A stretch of DNA of 36,680 nucleotides from Nitrosomonadales bacterium (GCA_016223025.1 JACRPU010000112.1:1-36680), one strand, 5' to 3'; positions 1 to 8,531 are shown, counted from the stretch's first letter. The notes: a model not told the origin generated them from the letters alone. Made by a program: numbers and translations.

Positions 1-99
1 AACAACAAGATACGCGTTATCCAGCGCCGCGCATATGGGCTGCGCGATGAAGAATATTTGCGATTGAAAATACTCACGTCAATGCTCCCGAAGCTCTAA
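1..99 (+). CDS. Transposase, C-terminal end (ISL3-type), cut by the window edge
   Basis: An open frame runs from base 1 to a TAA at 97-99 and gives 32 residues. They include the stretch NNKIRVIQRRAYGLRDEEYL, which resembles the extreme C-terminus of ISL3 (IS204/IS1001/IS1165) DDE transposases, where a basic NNxIK(V/L)xxRxAYG(F/L)R motif is usual. The catalytic domain is outside the window, so completeness cannot be judged. The family call rests on this short tail plus the terminal-repeat-like sequence just after it. Confidence 0.6.
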   Translation, partial: NNKIRVIQRRAYGLRDEEYLRLKILTSMLPKL

Positions 100-138
100 A
101 AAGCATGAAATTTACCCACACTCTTTCACGAAGACCCC
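1..138 (+). mobile_element. Right end of an ISL3-like insertion sequence
   Basis: The first 99 bases close a transposase reading frame. About 15 bases after its stop lies a sequence (about 113-138) that, read inward from the right, begins GGGTCTTCGTG and ends TGTGGGTAAA. That resembles the GG-TCTTC...GTGGGTAA style of ISL3-family terminal inverted repeats as I recall them. The left end is outside the window, so the inverted repeat and target duplication cannot be compared. The inferred right edge, about 137-138, falls inside the open frame of the ribonuclease downstream. Confidence 0.55.
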
Positions 139-626
139 TTTTTTGGTTTCTATTTCCGAGCGAGTTTTTTCTTTCTCACTGTATTTGCCCACGATCTTTG
201 CTCCGCCCCCGCTCGCCGTACCGTAGACCATATCCGGCGTATCGCAGCCCAGCCAGGCCTAACTGGTTTCTTTTCCCTGCCTTCTTGTTTGTTGTTGCCA
301 TCGCATCAACTGCATTTGCGGTTGATGCTGACGTTTTATTTCGTTCACAGCTTGCACCTATTGTTGTTTCCGGCCTGCCCCCGGAAGCCCGCGACACCCT
401 GCGCCTCATCAAGCAGGGCGGGCCGTTTCCTTACCCGCGCGACGGCGTGGTGTTCGGCAATTACGAGAAGCGGTTGCCGCTGCAACCGCGCGGCTATTAC
501 CGCGAATACACGGTGAAAACGCCGGGTGCGCGCAATCGCGGCGCGCGGCGCATAGTCTGCGGCGTTCCTGTCGAGTGTTATTACAGCAGCGACCATTACC
601 GGACGTTTCAACGCATCAAGGAGTAA
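105..626 (+). CDS. Secreted guanyl-specific ribonuclease (RNase Sa/barnase class)
   Basis: The last 90 residues match the microbial RNase N1/T1 fold of the RNase Sa type. They include FPYPRDGVVFGNYE, a GYYREYTV strand carrying the general-base Glu, the arginine-rich RNRGARRI strand, and SDHYRTF carrying the catalytic His. Such enzymes cleave RNA after guanosine and are exported. A hydrophobic stretch ending in AFA at about residues 53-72 looks like a signal peptide, but it is preceded by about 50 odd, Arg/Pro/Ser-rich residues. The ATG at 105 appears to lie inside the adjacent IS end and has no good ribosome site. No later in-frame ATG precedes the signal peptide; only TTG codons at 198 and 285 are available. 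The native start may therefore have been lost and replaced by IS sequence. The barstar-like gene follows 3 bases after the stop. Confidence 0.8.
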   Translation: MKFTHTLSRRPLFWFLFPSEFFLSHCICPRSLLRPRSPYRRPYPAYRSPARPNWFLFPAFLFVVAIASTAFAVDADVLFRSQLAPIVVSGLPPEARDTLRLIKQGGPFPYPRDGVVFGNYEKRLPLQPRGYYREYTVKTPGARNRGARRIVCGVPVECYYSSDHYRTFQRIKE

Positions 627-629
627 GCC

Positions 630-1022
630 ATGAGCACTTTATGCACGCGCTTGAAAAACGTGGATGAGGCGGGGGTTTACCAGCTTAATTGCAGCGCGGA
701 TGAATTGCGCGAGGCCGCAGATCGGGCGGGGTTCGCGATACTCGAAGCAGATATCGCCGGGGTGCATGGCAAGGGCGAATTTCTCGCCGCCATCGCCCAA
801 GCTGTCAAAGCGCCGGACTGGTTTGGCCATAACCTCGATGCGCTGGCGGATGCGTTGGGCGACCTTTCCTGGTGTCGCGCGCCGGGTTACGTTCTGCTGC
901 TGCGCAACGGCGGCGACACGTTCGGACTGCTTGACGATCACCCTGTTGTCACGGAGATTTTTGCGGGTGCGGCGGCTTTCTGGAAGTCGCAGGGCAAGGC
1001 GTTCTGGGTGTTTTACTGTTAG
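630..1022 (+). CDS. Barstar-family ribonuclease inhibitor
   Basis: This 130-residue acidic protein carries the barstar helix signature FGHNLDALADAL at about residues 65-76. The two aspartates in that helix correspond to those which in barstar plug the barnase active site. The start is supported by AAGGAG at 619-624, which overlaps the stop of the ribonuclease gene, so the two are translationally coupled. It would bind and block the upstream ribonuclease in the cytoplasm before export, or protect against kin-delivered enzyme. The protein is longer than classical barstar (about 90 residues), with an N-terminal extension of about 25 residues, as in many proteobacterial homologues. Confidence 0.85.
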   Translation: MSTLCTRLKNVDEAGVYQLNCSADELREAADRAGFAILEADIAGVHGKGEFLAAIAQAVKAPDWFGHNLDALADALGDLSWCRAPGYVLLLRNGGDTFGLLDDHPVVTEIFAGAAAFWKSQGKAFWVFYC

Positions 1023-1030
1023 CTTCCCTC

Positions 1031-1507
1031 ATGCAATATAAAAAGCCTGTTTCGGTATTGGTGGTGATTTACACCGCAGTTCCTTCGACGGGGCTTGGGG
1101 CAGGCATTGAGGTGCTGCTGCTGGAACGCGCAGACCACCCCGGTTACTGGCAATCGGTCACCGGCAGCCAGGATGAAGGCGAAGCCTTGCGCGAAACGGC
1201 GGTGCGCGAGGCACTCGAGGAAACCGGGCTGGATGCGCGCTTGCACCAACTGACCGATTGGCAGGTGCAAAACGTGTACGAGATATACCCCGTGTGGCGG
1301 CACCGCTACCCGCCCGGCATCACGCACAACACCGAGCATGTGTTCGGGCTGGAATTGCCCGGCATGCTGTCTGTCCAAATTTCACCGCGCGAACATTTGA
1401 GCTATATGTGGCTGCCGTGGCGGGAAGCGGCGGAGAAAGTGTTTTCGCCCAGCAACCGCACGGCGATTTTGCAGTTGCCGGAGCGTGCGGGGGCGAGCCG
1501 GCACTGA
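1031..1507 (+). CDS. nudB: Dihydroneopterin triphosphate pyrophosphatase (Nudix)
   Basis: This 158-residue Nudix hydrolase resembles E. coli NudB over its whole length. It starts with KKPVSVLVVIYT, has the context WQSVTGS before the Nudix box, and has HRYPPGITHNTEHVF in the second half. The Nudix box (about residues 47-69) has the full G-x5-E-x7-REAxEETGL pattern with metal-binding glutamates. NudB removes pyrophosphate from dihydroneopterin triphosphate, an early folate-pathway step. It lies 8 bases after the barstar gene and may be co-transcribed, though that looks like chance adjacency. The ribosome site before the ATG is weak. Confidence 0.88.
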   Translation: MQYKKPVSVLVVIYTAVPSTGLGAGIEVLLLERADHPGYWQSVTGSQDEGEALRETAVREALEETGLDARLHQLTDWQVQNVYEIYPVWRHRYPPGITHNTEHVFGLELPGMLSVQISPREHLSYMWLPWREAAEKVFSPSNRTAILQLPERAGASRH

Positions 1508-1565
1508 AGCAGAAAGTTATTGCGCTCGCGTAATTCCCTTCCCCGCACCACCATTCCCATAGCGG

Positions 1566-3071
1566 TCAGTACGCCTCCAGATTGGCGCCATCCAGATTCA
1601 GGGAATGCCGCCAGAACTGGTCGTCGCGATCGAACAGCCGGTAGGTGCCGCGCGGCCCCCAATTGCCGGCCTGGTAGGGGTTGATGAAATCGCGCTCCAT
1701 CGCCCATACCTTGATGATGGGATCCACCACGCGCCATGCGGCTTCCACTTCGTCTATGCGCAGGAACAGCGAAGGATCGCCCTGCATTACGTCCAGCAGC
1801 AGGCCGGCATAGGCGTCGAAATCCTCGTCGCTTTCCTTGCGGTAGGTGGCGTCCAGGCTGATGGCGCGGGTGTGCAGATCCAGCCCCGGCACCTTGACCT
1901 GCATTTCCATTTTCAGGCAATCGTTTGGCTGGATGCCCAGCATGATCCAGTTCGGCTGCGGCGGGCCGTGGCGCGTGTGGCGCAGCAAATCCTGCGGCGG
2001 GCTCTTGAAGCGGATGCAGATTGCCGAGCTGTTTTCCGCCATGCGCTTGCCGGTGCGCAGGTAGAACGGCACCCCCGCCCAGCGCCAGTTATCAATGAAC
2101 AGTTTCAGCGCCGCGTAAGTTTCCGTGGTGCTGTCCGGCGCCACGCCCTCCTCTTCCAGATAGCCCGGAACCGCTTTGCCGCCAATGGTGCCGCTGGCGT
2201 ATTGGGCGCGGAACGCATGGGCATGCACCGAATTTTGCGTGATCGGGCGCACCGCCTTCAGCACCTTCACTTTTTCATCGCGCAGGTGTTCGGCGGACAT
2301 GGTCAGCGGCGGCTCCATCGCCACCAGCGCCAGCAGTTGCAGCAGGTGGCTCTGGATCATGTCGCGCAACGCACCCGCCCCTTCGTAATAACCGGCGCGC
2401 CCTTCGATGCCCAGCGTTTCGGAGTGGGTGATCTGCACGTGGTCTATGTAATGGTGGTTCCACAGCGGCTCCAGCAGCAGGTTGGCGAAGCGGAACACCA
2501 TCACGTTCTGCACCGTCCCCTTGCCGAGGTAATGGTCAATCCGGTAGATCTGCGGCTCGTTCAGGTGCTTGTACAAGCTCCCTTGCAGGGTCTGCGCGGA
2601 TAGCAGATCGTAGCCGAACGGTTTTTCGATCACCACGCGGCGCCAGCCGTTTTTCTGCGCGAGCAATCCCACGTTACCCAGCTTGTCAACGATACCGGGG
2701 AACGCAGCCGGGCTGACCGACATGTAGAACACGATATTGGGGGGGAAACCCGAGCTCCCCTCCAGCGCCTGCTGCAAACGCTGGTAGGCGGCATCATCGC
2801 CGGGCGGGATGGCGTGGTAGTGCAGGCGCGCGCAGAAACGCTCCAGCGCCGGTTTGTCCATCTCCTGCGGACAGATCGCCTCCAGCATCCCGACCACCTC
2901 GGCAACCCATTCCTCGCGCTGCCGCAGCTCTATGCTGCAACCGAGTATGACCACGTGGTCGGGCAAGCGCCTGGCCAGTTCCAGGCGGAACAGCGACGGG
3001 ATCAGTTTGCGCCGGCTCAGGTTGCCGACTGCGCCGAATATCACCAGCGTACAAGGTTCCATGGTTTTCAT
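1566..3071 (-). CDS. zwf: Glucose-6-phosphate 1-dehydrogenase
   Basis: This 501-residue protein oxidises glucose-6-phosphate to 6-phosphogluconolactone, the first step of the oxidative pentose phosphate pathway. Visible motifs are the N-terminal nucleotide-binding loop FGAVGNLSRRKL, the EKPFGYD segment, the substrate-binding RIDHYLGK, and DMIQSH, whose His is the catalytic base in characterised enzymes. The residue after RIDHYLGK is Gly (codon GGG) where Glu is the commonest family residue. The ATG at 3071 has AAGGG about 9 bases upstream. The gene starts 10 bases after the gnd stop, so gnd-zwf is an operon, with pgl divergent beyond gnd. Confidence 0.96.
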   Translation of the reverse strand: MKTMEPCTLVIFGAVGNLSRRKLIPSLFRLELARRLPDHVVILGCSIELRQREEWVAEVVGMLEAICPQEMDKPALERFCARLHYHAIPPGDDAAYQRLQQALEGSSGFPPNIVFYMSVSPAAFPGIVDKLGNVGLLAQKNGWRRVVIEKPFGYDLLSAQTLQGSLYKHLNEPQIYRIDHYLGKGTVQNVMVFRFANLLLEPLWNHHYIDHVQITHSETLGIEGRAGYYEGAGALRDMIQSHLLQLLALVAMEPPLTMSAEHLRDEKVKVLKAVRPITQNSVHAHAFRAQYASGTIGGKAVPGYLEEEGVAPDSTTETYAALKLFIDNWRWAGVPFYLRTGKRMAENSSAICIRFKSPPQDLLRHTRHGPPQPNWIMLGIQPNDCLKMEMQVKVPGLDLHTRAISLDATYRKESDEDFDAYAGLLLDVMQGDPSLFLRIDEVEAAWRVVDPIIKVWAMERDFINPYQAGNWGPRGTYRLFDRDDQFWRHSLNLDGANLEAY

Positions 3072-3081
3072 TTTGGCGCCC

Positions 3082-3996
3082 TTACCCGTTGGTGTGCTTG
3101 ACTGCGTGGCCGCCGAACGCGTTGCGCATGGTGGACAACAGGCGGTAGCCGTAACCGGTTTCGCTCTGGCTGGCGAAGCGCATCTGCAACGCCAGCGTCA
3201 GAACCGGCGCCGCGACTCCTTGATCCACCGCCTCCACCGCCGTCCAGCGCCCTTCGCCGGAATCCGGCACATAAGGCGCCACCGCCTTCAGCTCCTGATC
3301 GTGCTTCAGCGCTTCCGCGGTGAGATCGAGCAGCCAACTGCGCACCACCGAGCTGTGCCGCCACAGCTCGGTGATCTGAGCCAGATCAAGCGTGAATTCC
3401 TGCTTGCCGCGCAGCAGTTCCAGCCCTTCGGCAAAAGCCTGCATCATGCCGTACTCGATGCCGTTGTGGATCATCTTGGTGAAATGCCCCGCGCCGACCG
3501 GCCCCACATGCGCCCAGCCGCGATCCTCTGCTGGCGCCAGAGCTTGCAGGATGGGCTTCATGGCCTGCGCCACCTCTTCCGTTCCTCCCACCATCAGGCA
3601 ATAGCCGTTCTCCAGCCCCCAGATACCGCCGGAAGTGCCGGAATCCATGAAGCCGATGCCCTGCTCTGCCAGCCATGCGCCGCGCCGCTGGCTGTCGTGG
3701 TAATTCGAGTTGCCGCCGTCCACGATGATATCCCCTTTGGACAGCAGCGGCACCAGCGCACGAATCTGCTGCTCGGTCGGATCTCCGCTCGGCAGCATCA
3801 GCCAGACCACGCGCGGCGCGGGCAATTTCGCCACCGCATCCGCCACCGAGGAGGCAACCGCCATTCCGGATTCCGAGGCAAGCTGCGCGACCGCCTCCGC
3901 CGCGCGGTCGTAGCCCACCACCTCGATGCCGCCACGGCGCAACCTGCGCACCATGTTGCCGCCCATCTTGCCCAAACCTATCATTGCCATTCGCAT
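3082..3996 (-). CDS. gnd: 6-phosphogluconate dehydrogenase, short (about 300-residue) type
   Basis: The protein has 304 residues from the ATG at 3996, which is preceded by GGGAGGATTCC, a strong ribosome site. The frame is open 13 codons further upstream, but no such signal supports the longer start. The N-terminus MRMAMIGLGKMGGNMVRRL is the dinucleotide-binding loop. IVDGGNSNYHDS and GHFTKMIHNGIEYGMMQ are the substrate and catalytic signatures of decarboxylating 6-phosphogluconate dehydrogenases. The length places it in the short bacterial class (YqeC/GntZ-like), often NAD-preferring, rather than the 470-residue NADP enzyme of E. coli; cofactor preference is inference. It precedes zwf by 10 bases in the same operon. 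Confidence 0.93.
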   Translation of the reverse strand: MRMAMIGLGKMGGNMVRRLRRGGIEVVGYDRAAEAVAQLASESGMAVASSVADAVAKLPAPRVVWLMLPSGDPTEQQIRALVPLLSKGDIIVDGGNSNYHDSQRRGAWLAEQGIGFMDSGTSGGIWGLENGYCLMVGGTEEVAQAMKPILQALAPAEDRGWAHVGPVGAGHFTKMIHNGIEYGMMQAFAEGLELLRGKQEFTLDLAQITELWRHSSVVRSWLLDLTAEALKHDQELKAVAPYVPDSGEGRWTAVEAVDQGVAAPVLTLALQMRFASQSETGYGYRLLSTMRNAFGGHAVKHTNG

Positions 3997-4177
3997 GGAA
4001 TCCTCCCGAGAAAAACGGTTACACTGTTTGTCCATTTTCTGCGTGACACAAGCCGGTTAGCCGGCAAAGGCCGGAATCCGGTTATCGGCTACCCGGACGC
4101 CAGCCCACGCTGGTATAGCGGATGTAATCCGGAATTCTTTAGGGCGCCCACAAACTTTTCTCTGACGGACGGATTAT

Positions 4178-4894
4178 ATGTCTTTACCACACCGCAACCC
4201 GCCGCAACCATGCCGCTGGCACCCCTGCCAAACGGTTTCCGAACTGGAACAGGAAGCGCTGCGGATGATAATGAATTCGGCGCGGCAGTCCATCCAACAG
4301 CGCGGAGCATTCCATATCGTTCTGGCCGGCGGCACGACCCCGCGCAGAATATATGAATTGCTGCGCGAGACGGAGGTGGACTGGGCCGCATGGCATGTGT
4401 ATTTCGGGGACGAGCGCTGCCTGCCGCCCGATCACGCCGAGCGCAACAGCCACATGGCCGCGCTGGCCTGGCTGGACCACGTCGCCATCCCGCCCGGCCA
4501 GATTCACCCCATTCCCGCAGAAAATGGTGCCGAGGCCGCCGCCGGAGCCTATGCGCGAACCGTGGAAGGAATCGGGCTGTTCGATCTGGTGCTGCTCGGT
4601 CTGGGCGAAGACGGCCACACCGCCAGCCTGTTCCCCGGTCACGAATGGGGTGCCGCGCAGGGCGCTCCCGCCGCCATCGCCGTACACGATGCTCCCAAGC
4701 CACCGCCGCAGCGGGTGTCGCTCAGCGCATACCGTTTGGGCGCGGCGCGCCAGGTCATGTATCTGGTGACGGGTGCGGCCAAGCGGCAGGCAATCGGCGG
4801 TTGGCGTAACGGCGCGAACATACCCGCCGCAGCCATCGCTCCGGCAAACGGGGTGGATGTTTATCTGGAAGCGAGCCTGCTCGATCCTGTGTAA
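4178..4894 (+). CDS. pgl: 6-phosphogluconolactonase
   Basis: This 238-residue protein is of the DevB/Pgl type and hydrolyses 6-phosphogluconolactone to 6-phosphogluconate, linking Zwf to Gnd. Family motifs are LAGGTTPRRIYELL, VYFGDERCLPPDHAERN, and LLGLGEDGHTASLFPG with the conserved His. It is divergent from gnd-zwf across a 181-base spacer that should hold both promoters. The three enzymes together make a complete route from glucose-6-phosphate to ribulose-5-phosphate. The start follows GGACGG, a modest ribosome site. Confidence 0.94.
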   Translation: MSLPHRNPPQPCRWHPCQTVSELEQEALRMIMNSARQSIQQRGAFHIVLAGGTTPRRIYELLRETEVDWAAWHVYFGDERCLPPDHAERNSHMAALAWLDHVAIPPGQIHPIPAENGAEAAAGAYARTVEGIGLFDLVLLGLGEDGHTASLFPGHEWGAAQGAPAAIAVHDAPKPPPQRVSLSAYRLGAARQVMYLVTGAAKRQAIGGWRNGANIPAAAIAPANGVDVYLEASLLDPV

Positions 4895-4932
4895 ACCCGC
4901 GCAAATCCAGTCTGCAATAGAAACAGAAAAAC

Positions 4933-4971
4933 GTAGGGCGCCATGTTAATGGTGCGCGGAACGCGCCCTGC
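4933..4971. repeat. Small palindromic repeat between convergent pgl and mfd
   Basis: AGGGCGCC near the left end and GGCGCGTTCC-like sequence on the opposite strand at the right end form an imperfect stem (AGGGCG...CGCCCT) in the short gap between the two convergent gene ends. It could act as a transcript terminator or be a dispersed repeat. There is no T-run, so a classical intrinsic terminator is not supported. Confidence 0.4.
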
Positions 4972-4977
4972 AAAGGC

Positions 4978-7900
4978 TCACTGCAGCTCATTAAAGAAAT
5001 TCCTGACCGCCAGCACCCTCTGGTTCAAATCCCCATACTTCAACTCGATCCGCAGCCTGTCCTGCCCCGCCATCTTGATGTGTCGCTTGCTCTGGATCAT
5101 GGCGATGATCTTCATCGGATCTATCGGCGGGTTGGGCGCGAACTGGATTTGAATCGCTTCGCTTGAAGCATCCACCTTGACGATGCCGAGCGGCCTGGCG
5201 AGGATGCGCAGGCGGTGGCAATCGAGCAGAGCCTGCGCGGGCGCGGGCAGCAAGCCGAAGCGGTCAATCAGCTCCCGCTGCATATCCTCAACTTCTTCCT
5301 GCGTGTTACATTGCGCGAAGCGCTTGTAGATGACGAGGCGCTGGTGGATGTCGCCGCAGTAGTTTTCCGGCAGCAGGGCCGGGGTATGCAGCGCGATCTC
5401 GGTGGTGACGCCGAGCGGGTGCGCCATATCCGGTTCCTTGCCCTGCCTGAGCGAGGCGATGGCGGCGGCAAGCATGTCGTTGTAGAGATTGAAACCGACC
5501 TCCTGCATCTCGCCGCTCTGCGATTCGCCCAGCACTTCGCCCGCGCCCCGTATCTCCAGATCGTGCATGGCGAGATAGAACCCGCTGCCGAGCTGTTCCA
5601 TCGCCTGGATCGCTTCGAGCCGTTTTTTCGCCTGCGCGGTAATATTTTCCACACTGTCAACCAGCAGATAGGCGTAGGCCTGGTGGTGCGAGCGCCCGAC
5701 CCGCCCCCTCAACTGGTGCAACTGCGCGAGGCCGAAGCGGTCGGCGCGGTTGATGAGAATAGTGTTGGCGGTGGGCACGTCAATCCCGGTTTCGATGATG
5801 GTGGAACACAGCAGCACGTTGAAGCGCTGGCGGATGAAATCGCGCATCACCGCTTCCAGCTCGCGCTCGTTCATCTGCCCGTGCGCGATGCGGATGCGCG
5901 CTTCCGGCAGCAAGGTTTCCAGCTTCTCCGCCATGTTGGCAATGGTGTCCACTTCGTTGTGCAGGAAATACACCTGCCCGCCGCGCTTCAGTTCGCGCAG
6001 CACCGCCTCGCGGATCACGCCCTGGCTGAGGTTGCCGATGAAGGTCTTGATGGAAAGCCGCCGCTGCGGCGCGGTGGCGATCACCGAGAAGTCGCGCAGC
6101 CCTTCCAGCGACATCGCCAGCGTGCGCGGGATCGGCGTGGCGGTGAGGGTCAGCACATCCACTTCGGCGCGCAAGGCTTTCAGGCGCTCTTTCTGCCCCA
6201 CGCCGAAGCGGTGTTCTTCGTCTATGATGACCAGGCCGAGGTTGCGGAATTTCACGCCCTTCTGGATCAGCTTGTGCGTGCCGATAACGATGTCGAGCTT
6301 GCCTTCTTCCATGTCCTTCATCACCTGCGCCTGCTCTTTCGCGGAACGGAAGCGCGACAGCTCGGCGATCCTCACCGGCAGATCGGCAAAGCGCGTGGAG
6401 AAATTCTGGAAATGCTGTTCCGCGAGCAGCGTGGTGGGCACCAGCACCGCGACCTGCCTGCCATCCATCGCCGCGATGAACGCGGCCCTGAGCGCCACCT
6501 CGGTTTTGCCGAAACCGACATCGCCGCACACCAGCCGGTCCATCGGCTTGCCGGATTGCAGATCGGCGAGCACCGCCTCAATCGCGGCGGCCTGATCGGT
6601 AGTTTCCTCGAAGCCGAATCCGGCAACGAACGCCTCGTAGTCGTGCGGCGCCAGCCGGAACGCATGGCCCTCCCGCAGGGCGCGTTGCGCGTACAGGTTG
6701 AGCAGTTCGGCGGCGGTGTCGCGCACCTGCTGCATCGCGCGGCGCCTGGCCTTGTCCCAGGCGCCGCTGCCCAGTTTGTGCAGCGGCGCGGTATCCGGTG
6801 CGCCGCCGCTGTAGCGGCCGATCAGCCGCAGTTGCGCCACCGGCACATAGAGCTTGTCCTCTCCCGCGTATTCCAGCAACAGGAATTCGTTTGCGCCTTC
6901 GCCGAGATCCAGGTTGACCAGCCCGCGATAGCGCGCAACACCATGCTGCTCATGTACCACCGGATCGCCGGGCTTGAGCTCGGACAGGTCGCGCAACATG
7001 CCCTCGACGTTGCTCTTTTTTGCGGTGCGCGCGGCGCGGCTGCGCGGCTGTGACGCATACAATTCTGTCCCGGTAACGATGGCGATCTTTTCATCGCTCA
7101 GGAGGAAGCCGTTCTGAACCGGCGCGACGCACAGCATGAAGGCCGCGCCGCTTTGCAGGAACTCCGCATGGCTTTCGCAGATGGCGGGTTCGAGCCCATA
7201 CTCGCGCAGGGTACCCGCGATAATTTCGCGCCTGCCGAGGCTATCGGCGAGCAGCAGCGTGCGCCCTTCGAAATCGCGCAGGAAATCCCGGAATGCCTGC
7301 ACGGGAATTTCGGCGCGGCGGTTCACCGCGATGGGCGGAAGGGCGGCGGTGGGACAGGGAGTGAGGTTTTTAGATTGTTCCCTCACCACTTGCCCTTCCG
7401 GGAGAAGGGCCGGGGGTGAGGGAACGGGTGCTGAAATAATATCTACCCTTGCAAACTCCTTCGCTCGCAGGAAGAACCGCTCCGCATCCAGGAACAGCTC
7501 CCCCGGCTCCAGCAGCGGGCGCTGCGGGTCGCCCCTCAGCAGGTTGTAGCGCGCCGCCGCATCCTTGCTGAATGCGGCGATGGCTTCGTCCACTTCGTGA
7601 TGCAGGCACAGCGTGGCATGTTTCGGCAGGTAATCGAACAGCGAGGCGGTCGTGTCGAAGAACAGCGGCAGGTAATATTCGATGCCCGCCGTCGCGATGC
7701 CCTTGCCCACATCCTTGTAGATGCGCGACCGGGACGGATCGCCCTCGAAGCGTTCGCGAAAATTCCGGCGGAAAGCCGCCTGGCCCTTGTCGTCCAGCGG
7801 GTACTCGCGCGCGGGCAGCAAACGGATCTCCGGCACCGGGTACAGCGTGCGTTGCGTATCCACGTCGAACGTGACAATAGTCTCGATTTCGTCGCCGAAC

Positions 7901-8433
7901 AGGTCAATGCGGTACGGCACCGGGCTGCCCATCGGAAACAGATCAACCAACCCGCCGCGCACGCAATATTCGCCCGGCGCCAGCACCTGCTGCACGTGCG
8001 TGTATCCGGCTAGCGCAAGCTGTTCGCGCAGCGTTGCGATGTCCGGCTTTTCGCCGCGCTTGAGAAAGAAGGTATAAGCGGCAAGATGCCAGACCGGCGG
8101 CAGCGGATACAGCGCGGTGGCGACCGGCACGATCACCGCATCGCAGGTATTGCTGCGGACATGGTGCAGAGTGGCGAGCCGCTCCGATACCAGATCCTGA
8201 TGCGGGGAGAGGTGATCGTAGGGCAGCGTCTCCCAATCCGGCAACAAGTGTACGCGCAGGCCGGGCGCAAAAAACGGAATCTCTTCCGCCAGCCGCTGCG
8301 CTTCCAGCGCATTGGCGGCAATCACCGCGAGCGGAGATCCCTTTTCCCGCGCAAGCTGCGCCAGCGCCAGCGCGTCTGATGAGCCGTGCAGGTTGGTGTA
8401 ACGCGGGCGGGAATGTTTCGATGCGAACAGCAT
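4978..8433 (-). CDS. mfd: Transcription-repair coupling factor
   Basis: This 1151-residue protein displaces stalled RNA polymerase and recruits UvrA to template-strand lesions. The N-terminal UvrB-homology region includes LLPDWETLPYDHLSPHQD. An RNA-polymerase-interaction (CarD-like) domain begins around residue 480 (GDPVVHEQHGVARYRG). The helicase core has Walker A GDVGFGKTEVALRAAF near 632-647 and the DEEH box (IIDEEHRFGVGQ) near 738-741, followed by the TRCF C-terminal domain. A non-conserved stretch at about 330-360 is encoded by an inserted palindromic repeat that keeps the frame open. The ATG at 8433 gives the normal N-terminus. The gene is separated from rpmG by a terminator. Confidence 0.97.
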   Translation of the reverse strand: MLFASKHSRPRYTNLHGSSDALALAQLAREKGSPLAVIAANALEAQRLAEEIPFFAPGLRVHLLPDWETLPYDHLSPHQDLVSERLATLHHVRSNTCDAVIVPVATALYPLPPVWHLAAYTFFLKRGEKPDIATLREQLALAGYTHVQQVLAPGEYCVRGGLVDLFPMGSPVPYRIDLFGDEIETIVTFDVDTQRTLYPVPEIRLLPAREYPLDDKGQAAFRRNFRERFEGDPSRSRIYKDVGKGIATAGIEYYLPLFFDTTASLFDYLPKHATLCLHHEVDEAIAAFSKDAAARYNLLRGDPQRPLLEPGELFLDAERFFLRAKEFARVDIISAPVPSPPALLPEGQVVREQSKNLTPCPTAALPPIAVNRRAEIPVQAFRDFLRDFEGRTLLLADSLGRREIIAGTLREYGLEPAICESHAEFLQSGAAFMLCVAPVQNGFLLSDEKIAIVTGTELYASQPRSRAARTAKKSNVEGMLRDLSELKPGDPVVHEQHGVARYRGLVNLDLGEGANEFLLLEYAGEDKLYVPVAQLRLIGRYSGGAPDTAPLHKLGSGAWDKARRRAMQQVRDTAAELLNLYAQRALREGHAFRLAPHDYEAFVAGFGFEETTDQAAAIEAVLADLQSGKPMDRLVCGDVGFGKTEVALRAAFIAAMDGRQVAVLVPTTLLAEQHFQNFSTRFADLPVRIAELSRFRSAKEQAQVMKDMEEGKLDIVIGTHKLIQKGVKFRNLGLVIIDEEHRFGVGQKERLKALRAEVDVLTLTATPIPRTLAMSLEGLRDFSVIATAPQRRLSIKTFIGNLSQGVIREAVLRELKRGGQVYFLHNEVDTIANMAEKLETLLPEARIRIAHGQMNERELEAVMRDFIRQRFNVLLCSTIIETGIDVPTANTILINRADRFGLAQLHQLRGRVGRSHHQAYAYLLVDSVENITAQAKKRLEAIQAMEQLGSGFYLAMHDLEIRGAGEVLGESQSGEMQEVGFNLYNDMLAAAIASLRQGKEPDMAHPLGVTTEIALHTPALLPENYCGDIHQRLVIYKRFAQCNTQEEVEDMQRELIDRFGLLPAPAQALLDCHRLRILARPLGIVKVDASSEAIQIQFAPNPPIDPMKIIAMIQSKRHIKMAGQDRLRIELKYGDLNQRVLAVRNFFNELQ
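7378..7426. repeat. Palindromic repeat inserted in frame inside mfd
   Basis: The arms TTCCCTCACC...GGTGAGGGAA enclose CTTCCGGGAGAAGG, giving an imperfect 49-base palindrome within the mfd reading frame (about residues 336-352). The same family, read as CCCTCACCCC...CCCTCTCCCGG, occurs at 10646-10686 between genes and at 22993-23037 inside mutS. The encoded residues (about PSPPALLPEGQVVRE) have no place in Mfd from other bacteria as I know the family. Confidence 0.8.
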
Positions 8434-8504
8434 GAGAGGTCAAACTTCAAAGTGCGGCCCTGATTATAAGGGAAACCTTGCGGGCGGCTTGAGCCTGGGG
8501 CCAC

Positions 8505-8531
8505 AAAAAAACCCGCCTGAGCGGGTTTTTT
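8505..8531 (-). terminator. Rho-independent terminator after rpmG
   Basis: On the minus strand the sequence reads AAAAAACCCGCTCAGGCGGG followed by a run of seven T. The CCCGC/GCGGG stem has a 4-5 base loop. It lies 28 bases beyond the rpmG stop and before the mfd start. The A-run on the other side makes it potentially bidirectional, but only the minus-strand operon needs it. Confidence 0.88.

Noticed and set aside
2854-4356. 500-codon plus-strand frame opposite zwf/gnd running into pgl
   Set aside because: It overlaps two clear genes on the other strand and the start of pgl; the composition (Arg/His/Gln-rich) is that of a shadow.
5215-7053. 612-codon open frame on the plus strand opposite mfd
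   Set aside because: It is the GC-rich antisense shadow of mfd, with no ribosome site and no recognisable family, while the mfd frame is conserved throughout.
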